Notes under the pieces: model-generated | Told to the model about the DNA's origin: nothing | Database searches by the model: none | Seen by the model: only the letters and a program-made list of their open reading frames with translations | Made by a program: the position numbers and the translations under genes | Source of the DNA: Prostheceraeus crozeri | Lineage: Eukaryota; Platyhelminthes; Polycladida; Euryleptidae | Direction: 5' to 3' | Length of the DNA: 64,000 nt | Assembly: GCA_907163375.1 (NCBI GenBank) | Contig: CAJQUW010009239.1 | Location: 124,001 to 188,000 of the forward strand | Shown: in pieces, positions 36,706 to 43,013 of the stretch | Numbering within the stretch: position 1 is the stretch's first letter | Layout: each line of letters begins with the position of its first letter

Positions 36706-37077
36706 TCAAATTACACAAATTGCTGCATGTCGTGAGAAGTTTCTCTCCAACAGAACTTTATTACACTTGTTACATCTCACTTGTGTTTTTAAACATTCTT
36801 TACACCGGTATTTACTATCATAAAATTCTGTTTTGAGCTTAACTATTTGACAATTAGTGCATTTTCGTGTACTAATAGCACATGAATTAGAATGATTCAA
36901 GAAACCTTGACTAGTAAAAAACTTATTACAATTCGAACATTGTCTATCTTTTACTTTTGGTTGTGATGGTGATTGACATGTTTTTTGGTGACGCATAAAG
37001 TTCTTAGATGTTACACTTTTTCCACAATCACTACATGTTCTCATATGTTTATTTAATGATGAATTGTTGGATAACAT
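36706..37077 (-). CDS. Four-finger zinc-binding protein of the Polinton
   Basis: I start this at the internal ATG at 37077 because it has the TTTAAAAATATG context; the frame is open to an ATG at 37131, but that start would overlap the divergent gene. The 123-residue product has three C-X2-C-X11-H-X3-C fingers (C15/C18/H30/C34, C47/C50/H62/C66, C102/C105/H117/C121) and one four-cysteine knuckle (C73/C76/C92/C95). The lysine-rich linkers suit nucleic-acid binding. It may be a transcription regulator or a genome-packaging protein of the element. Its start lies 17 bp from the oppositely oriented fibre-like gene. Confidence 0.8.
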   Translation of the reverse strand: MLSNNSSLNKHMRTCSDCGKSVTSKNFMRHQKTCQSPSQPKVKDRQCSNCNKFFTSQGFLNHSNSCAISTRKCTNCQIVKLKTEFYDSKYRCKECLKTQVRCNKCNKVLLERNFSRHAAICVI

Positions 37078-37094
37078 ATTTTTAAATAAAAAAA
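37078..37094. promoter_or_regulatory. 17-bp A/T spacer shared by divergent genes
   Basis: Only ATTTTTAAATAAAAAAA separates the start codons at 37077 (-) and 37095 (+). Both genes therefore appear to use one A/T-rich element as promoter or start context. The same TTTAAAAATG-like context precedes most genes of the Polinton (for example before 28074, 29657, 30470, 37955, 39887, 40377 and the - strand starts at 36476 and 42130). Confidence 0.6.
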
Positions 37095-37886
37095 ATGATG
37101 TTAACAAATGTTGGCGGGTGTGCTTACACACCGAATAATCAAGAATCAGAAATAGAACTAGACAACTATATCATGAAAACTGGAGTAATTTTAACAGGTC
37201 CGTTACATCTTTCTATTCTTCCACAACAAAGTACTGAGTTAGCAAATAAAGAATATGTTGATAAACAGTTCGATAGAATTGTGACCCTGCTGTCTCCACT
37301 AACGAAAGAAACCAAGCTTCTAAAGCAGAATGATGAAAGACTGCAAGAAAAGCTAACAGACCTAAGTAGCAAACATGGAAATCTAGAAGCAGATATAGTA
37401 AAACTTCATAAAAAAATAACAGAACATTCAAAACTTGTGATCCTGTTATCACTAAATTTAAAGTCTGCCATTGCAAAGAATACAAAACAAACTATACAAC
37501 TGAAAGAAGAGTTAGAAAAAGTAAGCGAAAAGAATCGGAAATTATTACAGCACTTACAACAGCTGCAATCCACATTCCAAAAAAGTGTTGGTGAATTAAG
37601 TAGCCGTATCACACAACAAGTAAAGCAAATGAACAGAATGATAAATGAAGTTAAAGGACTTAAACAAAAGATTAGTGACTTGAAGACCCTTAAAACGAAT
37701 TTCGATAATATTAAAGTTCAATTGGCCGCTCTTAAAACAGAAGTAAAGAAAAGTGAGAAAAAAATAGAAGTAAATGAAAAAGAAATTAAAGTACATCACA
37801 CGCTGCTTGACGCAATAGATAAAGTGCAACAGGCAATTAATAAAGTTACCGCGAAGTTGTTGTCCATTCACAAACGTAAATCTTAA
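37095..37886 (+). CDS. Fibre-like coiled-coil protein
   Basis: The 263-residue protein opens with a short segment (about 27-57) containing GVILTGPLHLS and ELANKEYVD. It resembles the repeat that joins phage tail-fibre shafts to their N-termini (sequences of the form TLSGDP...AATKNYVD). The rest, about 55-260, is heptad-rich helix that would form a long trimeric or dimeric coiled coil. A host-binding or vertex fibre is the natural reading, but the resemblance is short and from memory of family pattern. It begins the right-hand + block of virion-type genes. A 28-bp sequence with a GGCTTTAGCC hairpin follows its stop directly. Confidence 0.7.
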   Translation: MMLTNVGGCAYTPNNQESEIELDNYIMKTGVILTGPLHLSILPQQSTELANKEYVDKQFDRIVTLLSPLTKETKLLKQNDERLQEKLTDLSSKHGNLEADIVKLHKKITEHSKLVILLSLNLKSAIAKNTKQTIQLKEELEKVSEKNRKLLQHLQQLQSTFQKSVGELSSRITQQVKQMNRMINEVKGLKQKISDLKTLKTNFDNIKVQLAALKTEVKKSEKKIEVNEKEIKVHHTLLDAIDKVQQAINKVTAKLLSIHKRKS

Positions 37887-37914
37887 TAGAACCTTGTTCA
37901 GAGGCTTTAGCCGA
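37887..37914 (+). terminator. 28-bp post-stop repeat with hairpin, copy 1
   Basis: The 28 bp begin at the base after the stop codon of the fibre-like gene and are repeated exactly after the next gene (38426-38453). GGCTTTAGCC can form a small stem. A third, diverged hairpin (GAGCTTCGCTC) follows the capsid gene near 39830. A 3'-end or termination role is inference. Confidence 0.5.
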
Positions 37915-37954
37915 TCAGACCAAAGGTCCAAAGTCAAATTTAAGCTTAAAAAAA

Positions 37955-38425
37955 ATGCCTATAATTTATAAACACAATCTTAAACATTTTGCTTCAAATA
38001 ATAAAATTGCTCATGAACCACGTATGAATCCTGTGTACCATTATGATAGTGTAGAAACTGTTGGAACACAAAACTTCCTAGGCACTGCAGGTGCCGTCCA
38101 AACAGAAGGAGCTGGCATCTTTTCTGGTATCGGAAGTATCGTTAACTTGATTAAAAATAATAAAGATTTGATTTCATCTGCTGCTAAAGGTGCAGCTGCT
38201 ATAGGTAGTACAGCTAGTGCAATATCGAATGCTGTTAAGTCACAAAACGAATTAAAGCAACTAGAAGCTATTCGCAAACTTAGGAATGATGCAAAAGAAA
38301 TGCAAAAAGACAAAAAGCTCTCAGAGGAAACAAAAAACAAAATTGCTAAATTAGCGAAGATGGAAAGTAAACATGATGAAAAAACAATTGAAGAAATGAG
38401 GGGAAATGGATTAGCAAAATTCTAG
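37955..38425 (+). CDS. Small virion-type protein with amphipathic segment (pVI-like position)
   Basis: The 156-residue protein has a polar N-terminus. A glycine-rich, hydrophobic stretch follows (about 50-95: AGIFSGIGSIVNL, then AAKGAAAIGSTASAISNAV), and then a highly charged helix. MRGNG at 148-152 near the C-terminus and TEGAG at 50-54 match or approach the adenain consensus (M/I/L)-X-G-X-G. Adenovirus protein VI and the core peptides also combine an amphipathic, membrane-active helix with protease sites. I infer a minor capsid or membrane-lysis protein; no sequence homology is claimed. Confidence 0.65.
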   Translation: MPIIYKHNLKHFASNNKIAHEPRMNPVYHYDSVETVGTQNFLGTAGAVQTEGAGIFSGIGSIVNLIKNNKDLISSAAKGAAAIGSTASAISNAVKSQNELKQLEAIRKLRNDAKEMQKDKKLSEETKNKIAKLAKMESKHDEKTIEEMRGNGLAKF

Positions 38426-38453
38426 TAGAACCTTGTTCAGAGGCTTTAGCCGA
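38426..38453 (+). terminator. 28-bp post-stop repeat with hairpin, copy 2
   Basis: Identical to 37887-37914 and likewise placed immediately after a stop codon. Confidence 0.5.
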
Positions 38454-38487
38454 GTATCAAACTGATTTTTTCTAATAAAAAAATATA

Positions 38488-39822
38488 ATGTCAACTCTGT
38501 TTGAAAGCAAATTTAGATTAGACGATCCCCCGTTCATTACTTACAATCAAAAAAAGAATGACTATATAAGAATTGCTATGAACCCCGGTTCTTCCAGTAG
38601 AGTGAATACAGGAGGCGATTTAATTTTTGAAGTTGACAATCAACAAAGTTATTTATATTTACCCGATTCATTTTTACACTGTGAATATTCTCTCTATTCT
38701 GATGCTGATTTTACAACACCATTACCTGCTACGGATAATATTACATTAGAAAACAATTTCTTCCCAAGATTATTCACACAAATGCGTTTAGATGTTGCAA
38801 CACAAAATATAGAAACCATAAGTGATTCACCTGGCATTATTGATTCAATGCTTCGATTTGTAACAATAGGTGAAAATACTAAAATGCATGAAATCGAAGG
38901 ATGGTTACCTGATAACCATACCGGCATACTTAAAGATGATTTAACTCACACTGGAACAGATTCAGCAGGAATTGCGAAAGATGTAGAAAACATAGTGAAA
39001 CAGTTAAACAGTACACAAAATAGCTCATACCAGAAAAGACGCAATTTTAATAATAAAAGTAAACAAACTGTTAATTGGTCATTGTCTCCATTATTCGGGT
39101 ATTTAGATTACACTAAAATATCATATCACTTAAAATTCAAACTCATAGTTCATCGCACTGTAAATAATGAATCAATATTTTATGGAAAGGCTGGGAAGAA
39201 AGCATACCTAAAAATTGATAGACTTGAATGGTGGATTAAGCACATTACTCCTAGTTTAGAGGTTGAATTAACTATTACGAAACGATTAGATACTAATAAA
39301 CCAATTCCAGTAAGTTTTATGAAGCGTACCGCGAGCTCTGTCACTTTTACTGAACAAAGATTTAACTGGCATTTCACAAGGACATCAAATACACCAAGAT
39401 ATTTTTTGCTCACTTTTCAAAAGAATGAAACGCCTAGTTTCGATAAGAACAATAATCTTTTCCATATTAATTCAATTCGAAGTTTACAAATTTCATTAAA
39501 TCAAACACGTTATCCTATTGATCCATTGAGATTTGATAACGCAAATAATCAATTCATGGAAGGATATGACGCTTATAGAAATTTGTGCCGAGAATTTGGA
39601 GTTGAAGCACAATTAAATCCTGTAGATTGGAAGAATTTATATCCTGTTTTCTGTTTTGATTTAAGTGCACAATCTGAAGATATTATCAAGACCGGTTGTG
39701 ATGTGACAATTAATATTGAAAAGGCAAATTCCACAACATCATTGATGGCTTATGGTTTATTGCTAGAAGACACCGAATATTCTATTGAAATTCTTAATGG
39801 AAAGATGGTTAGGATTGCTTAG
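38488..39822 (+). CDS. Candidate major capsid protein (double jelly-roll, F54H12.2-like)
   Basis: The 444-residue beta-rich protein has NNFFPRLFTQMRLDV near 90-104, a central LSPLFGYLDY near 200, and a strand-rich C-terminus with FDLSAQSEDI. This order recalls the proteins annotated as F54H12.2-like, which accompany Polinton integrase and polymerase genes in many animals and are the best candidates for the double-jelly-roll capsid. Length and position in the virion block agree. It would form the capsid shell with the penton-like protein at 29657. The family link rests on remembered pattern, so a structure prediction would decide it. The frame is intact. Confidence 0.72.
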   Translation: MSTLFESKFRLDDPPFITYNQKKNDYIRIAMNPGSSSRVNTGGDLIFEVDNQQSYLYLPDSFLHCEYSLYSDADFTTPLPATDNITLENNFFPRLFTQMRLDVATQNIETISDSPGIIDSMLRFVTIGENTKMHEIEGWLPDNHTGILKDDLTHTGTDSAGIAKDVENIVKQLNSTQNSSYQKRRNFNNKSKQTVNWSLSPLFGYLDYTKISYHLKFKLIVHRTVNNESIFYGKAGKKAYLKIDRLEWWIKHITPSLEVELTITKRLDTNKPIPVSFMKRTASSVTFTEQRFNWHFTRTSNTPRYFLLTFQKNETPSFDKNNNLFHINSIRSLQISLNQTRYPIDPLRFDNANNQFMEGYDAYRNLCREFGVEAQLNPVDWKNLYPVFCFDLSAQSEDIIKTGCDVTINIEKANSTTSLMAYGLLLEDTEYSIEILNGKMVRIA

Positions 39823-39886
39823 TAACCTTAGGAGCTTCGCTCCGATCGGTTAGAAAAACCAAAGACTATAAATTTTTTATTAAAAA

Positions 39887-40360
39887 ATGGCGCAAGTGAA
39901 TAATAAAACGGTTGAATTAAAACTACGTAACATCATTGACAGAAATACCCCTAAAACTATTACAATTAACAAAAGGAAGTATTACATAAGTAAACCAATG
40001 ATAGAGAATATCAAATTACAAGAAGAAAAGAATGGTGGAATTCTCCCATTAATTCCGCTAATCATAGGTGGTATAGCAGCAGCAGGAAGTGTTGCAGGTG
40101 GGACAGCTGGTATTGTCCAGGCAGTAAATAAAAATAAAGCAGAGAAGGCAGCATTAGAAGAGCAAAAACGTCATAATAGGGAGTTAGAGAAAGCTGCTAG
40201 AGGTGACGGAATAGTAGATAATTTCATTAGCAAATTAAATTTAGTTGATGAAGGGAAACGAGTTCTTAAAAATGTCCTACACAATATTGATGATTTGATT
40301 CAAATAAAAGAAACAAAAGACGGATCTGGCATATATCTAAATCCTAGTATGGTGCGATAG
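39887..40360 (+). CDS. Small basic protein with glycine-rich hydrophobic core
   Basis: The 157-residue protein has a basic N-terminus (1-48) and a hydrophobic glycine/alanine segment (about 50-80, LPLIPLIIGGIAAAG). A charged helix follows, with a C-terminal region that ends LNPSMVR. ARGDG (104-108) and KDGSG (144-148) are G-X-G motifs followed by isoleucine, as in neighbouring virion-type proteins, and may be protease sites. It could be a membrane-active or core peptide precursor. It lies between the capsid and PLA2-integrase genes, 16 bp before the latter. No family was recognised with certainty. Confidence 0.65.
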   Translation: MAQVNNKTVELKLRNIIDRNTPKTITINKRKYYISKPMIENIKLQEEKNGGILPLIPLIIGGIAAAGSVAGGTAGIVQAVNKNKAEKAALEEQKRHNRELEKAARGDGIVDNFISKLNLVDEGKRVLKNVLHNIDDLIQIKETKDGSGIYLNPSMVR

Positions 40361-40376
40361 GATTTAATCTTTAAAA

Positions 40377-41711
40377 ATGAATTTGAATAACTTAAGAATT
40401 TCAAATCTAGATCTAACGGATTATCTCTTAAAAGGTGACAAGAACAAAGTTCCACACCACACCGGAGGTGATATACAAAAAGCATTAGAAAACTTTCCTG
40501 GCTTTATTTGGAGTAAATATTCGAAGGAGAAACATTTACCTGGGCATAATTTTACTGGCCCCGGCACAAGATTAGATTTAAGATTAAACGATGATGACAC
40601 GCCTAGAGAAAATAGTAAACCAATAAATAGAGTAGACGCCGCCGCTTATAAACATGATTTAGCTTATCGAAATCATGACCTAAGTTCTCGACATGAAGCA
40701 GATAAGAAAATGATACAAGAATTAGATAGTATTCAGAATCCTTCCTTTAGAGAAAGAATTGAAAGAATGTTTGTTAAGAAAGCTTTACAAGCAAAAATGC
40801 TTTTTGGCCAGGGGATAGATGAAACTTTAGTTCCGTCAACTTCGTTGAATGAAACGGCAGCAAAGCTGTCTGAGAGCAACGCTCGAACCTACGCGTCTGA
40901 AATGCCGAATGACCCAAGCCGCTATGCGTCTGAAATTCATAGGGAATATAGAAAGCCGAAATATCTATTGAAGGTAAAAGTATTTAATAAAGATGATATT
41001 TGGAGTGCTGATCTAATTAATATGCCTAATGAAAGAGGGTTTAAGTACGCATTGACCGTTATAGATTTATATACACGTTATGCTTGGGTAAAGCCTTTAA
41101 AAAACAAAAGTGGTCTATCAGTTAAATATGCGTTTGAAGAAATCTTTAAAGAAAGTTTTAGAAAGCCAAAAAAGCTATTCGTTGATAAAGGGTCGGAATT
41201 TTATAACCGAAATGTAAAGCCACTATTTGGAACTGTTTATTCAACTGAAAATGCAGGAAAGGCTGTAGTAATAGAGCGCTTTAATAGAACGCTAAAAGGT
41301 AAGATCTTTAAGAAATTTACTGAGCAAGGAAATCAGAAATGGTTGAAGATATTACCAGGAGTTGTAGAAGAGTATAACAATAAGATTCATTCAGGTATTG
41401 AAGAAACACCAAAGAATGCTTCTGACGATCCTGATTTAATACGAAAGAAAATATTCGAAAATAATTATTCGAATGAGAGTAATCCAAATTTACAGAAACG
41501 TAAGCCGAAATTTAAAATTGGAGATAGGGTACGAATATTTAAATACAAGAATAAATTTGAAAAAGGCTTTGTTGGCTATTGGACTAAAGAGATATTTGAA
41601 GTTTCTAAAATAAATCAAACTTATCCGTTTACTTATGAAATTATAGATTTAGATAATGAGGATATCAAAGGTAGATTCTATGAAAACGAATTACAGAAAA
41701 CCGAGCTTTAA
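40377..41711 (+). CDS. PLA2-like domain fused to Polinton integrase
   Basis: One open frame of 444 residues holds two domains. Residues about 55-140 have the parvovirus VP1-type phospholipase A2 signature: calcium loop GPGT (61-64) and the catalytic DAAAYKHDLAY (87-97). Such domains open endosomal membranes during virus entry. Residues about 195-440 are a retroviral-type integrase with D212, D270 and E300 (in IERFNRTLK), and YNNKIHSG downstream. The linker has LFGQG (142-146), which fits an adenain-type cleavage site and could separate the parts. The D270-E300 spacing of 29 is shorter than the usual 34-35. The gene overlaps the convergent protease by 4 bp. Confidence 0.9.
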   Translation: MNLNNLRISNLDLTDYLLKGDKNKVPHHTGGDIQKALENFPGFIWSKYSKEKHLPGHNFTGPGTRLDLRLNDDDTPRENSKPINRVDAAAYKHDLAYRNHDLSSRHEADKKMIQELDSIQNPSFRERIERMFVKKALQAKMLFGQGIDETLVPSTSLNETAAKLSESNARTYASEMPNDPSRYASEIHREYRKPKYLLKVKVFNKDDIWSADLINMPNERGFKYALTVIDLYTRYAWVKPLKNKSGLSVKYAFEEIFKESFRKPKKLFVDKGSEFYNRNVKPLFGTVYSTENAGKAVVIERFNRTLKGKIFKKFTEQGNQKWLKILPGVVEEYNNKIHSGIEETPKNASDDPDLIRKKIFENNYSNESNPNLQKRKPKFKIGDRVRIFKYKNKFEKGFVGYWTKEIFEVSKINQTYPFTYEIIDLDNEDIKGRFYENELQKTEL

Positions 41712-42130
41712 TTATCATTGTTTAACTCTAACATTATATCTAGAAATGGTACTCCTTTTTGTAATTTGTACAAAACGTATAAACATAATTGACCACAATA
41801 AGTTGTTCCCGGTTTTTGAATTTGAAACGTATTATAAATACCATTGCCAAGTATTGCTCTTACTTCATTCGTAGGGGGCAAACCGTATGAGTCAAAATAA
41901 TAGTTCTGCTGATGATTTTTAACGCCTGCTGACCAATGTACGCCGTTTTGGTCTGAAGTGTGAAGATTCGTTATGAAATTTACAGTTGGCTTATTTTTGA
42001 TCAATTGTAATTCGTCTCTCATTAGGACATAAAAATTCTTTATTCCCAATTGATGTGCGATTTTCTTTAGGTCGAAATTCGTTGTTGTGTCTGTTCCATA
42101 TAATTTAAAAAACTCGATCAGGTCAGTCAT
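41708..42130 (-). CDS. Adenain-type cysteine protease
   Basis: The 140-residue enzyme has the adenovirus maturation-protease triad in order: H65 in VHWSAG, D80 in YYFDSYG, Q105, and C112 in TYCGQLC. The Q-to-C spacing of 7 equals that of adenain. It should trim capsid precursors during virion assembly. I start it at 42130, where the codon follows CATTTAAA. The frame is open to an ATG at 42172, but those 14 extra codons lie in the adjoining tandem repeat. Its stop overlaps that of the integrase by 4 bp (TTAA). The length is short against adenain (about 200), as usual for Polintons. Confidence 0.9.
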   Translation of the reverse strand: MTDLIEFFKLYGTDTTTNFDLKKIAHQLGIKNFYVLMRDELQLIKNKPTVNFITNLHTSDQNGVHWSAGVKNHQQNYYFDSYGLPPTNEVRAILGNGIYNTFQIQKPGTTYCGQLCLYVLYKLQKGVPFLDIMLELNNDN

Positions 42131-42135
42131 TTTAA

Positions 42136-42582
42136 ATGAAACAAAAATCCAAATTGCCAACACTGTTGTCACTTTTCAGTCTCCAGTCAAATAAGTTGCA
42201 ATAAATGTTACTACTTGTTACTTATGAAGTAGAGTCCAACATTTATATGAAAACAGAAATCCAAATTGTCAACGTCATTGTCACTTTTCAATCACCATGC
42301 AAATAAGTAGCAATAAATGTTACTACTTGTTACTTATAAAGTAGAGTCCAACATTTATATGAAAACAGAAATCCAAATTGTCAACGTCATTGTCACTTTT
42401 CAATCACCACGCAAATAAGTAGCAATAAATGTTACTACTTGTTACTTATGAAGTAGAGTCCAACATTAAGATGAAAGCAGAAATCCAATTTGAAAATGGC
42501 ATTGTCATTTTTCAGTCTCCAGTCAAATAAGTTGCAATAAATGTTACTACTTGTTACTTATAAAGTAGAGTCCAACGTTTAC
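42136..42582. repeat. Four tandem copies of a 112-bp repeat
   Basis: Copies begin at 42136, 42247, 42359 and 42471 and share ATAAATGTTACTACTTGTTA and AGTAGAGTCCAAC blocks. The array fills the gap between the protease start and the right terminal repeat and has no counterpart at the left end. It may contain the protease promoter or serve as a replication or packaging signal. Confidence 0.95.
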
Positions 42583-42589
42583 AAGTCCT

Positions 42590-42757
42590 CTAATTCCTGC
42601 GTGAGGCCAGTATGCTGGAATGTTCTAGTTTAAGTAATAATTGGGCTTCCTTATCTTTCATGTACCTGACTCTATCTTTGTGTTTTGCTATATCCATTTC
42701 ATATGATAATGAAGGATATAAAGGGGCTGATGGTTCTTTTGTTTTTACATCTTCCAT
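42590..42757 (-). pseudogene. Truncated copy of the first Polinton gene in the right TIR
   Basis: The right terminal repeat carries the start and about 47 codons of the membrane-protein gene, lacking eight codons (24 bp) present on the left. The frame then leaves the repeat and ends at 42590. The ATG in TTTAAAAATG context is at 42757 and an upstream in-frame ATG is at 42781. It lacks the hydrophobic domain, so it is probably a by-product of repeat extension. Confidence 0.85.
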
Positions 42758-43007
42758 TTTTAAATGAATATTTTTGTTCATGGGTCATACTTTAAGGTAC
42801 TTTCCTATTTTCGCATCTATTTTAGCTGTTTTTTGTATTTTTTCAGGAGGACCCTATTTTTTGTATTTTTTGTATCTATTTTAGCTGTTTTTTTATAAAT
42901 TACAGGGGGTCCCTATTTTTTTGTATTTTTTCATTTTTTGTAACTACCTAGGTGTGGGATTCGGTGCTGAGCGAAGCGATGCGCCGAATCCTATACCCTA
43001 TACTACT
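42619..43007 (-). repeat. Right terminal inverted repeat (389 bp)
   Basis: Reverse complement of 27815-28236 with two length differences (9 and 24 bp). Near-identity elsewhere suggests recent insertion or ongoing equalisation of the two ends. Confidence 0.93.
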
Positions 43008-43013
43008 CAGCTC
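43008..43013. repeat. Target-site duplication, right copy
   Basis: CAGCTC follows the ACTACT right end directly and equals 27809-27814. Confidence 0.93.

Larger units (their letters stand above)
27815..43007. mobile_element. Complete Polinton/Maverick DNA transposon (virus-like)
   Basis: The 15,193-bp element is bounded by inverted repeats and a perfect 6-bp target duplication. It encodes the Polinton hallmark set: protein-primed polymerase B, retroviral-type integrase, adenain-type protease, packaging ATPase and candidate capsid and penton proteins, plus six or seven accessory genes. The genes are tightly packed and have no evident introns. Only the A32-type ATPase carries an obvious break. 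These elements use the integrase to insert and the polymerase to copy their linear DNA from terminal-protein primers, and many are thought able to form virions. The subfamily was not determined. Confidence 0.96.

Noticed and set aside
37078..37131. Extended N-terminus of the zinc-finger protein from 37131
   Set aside because: It would overlap the divergent fibre-like gene and lacks the A-rich start context found at 37077.
42136..42582. CRISPR-like repeat array
   Set aside because: The 112-bp units are directly adjacent with no unique spacers, and the context is an animal transposon.
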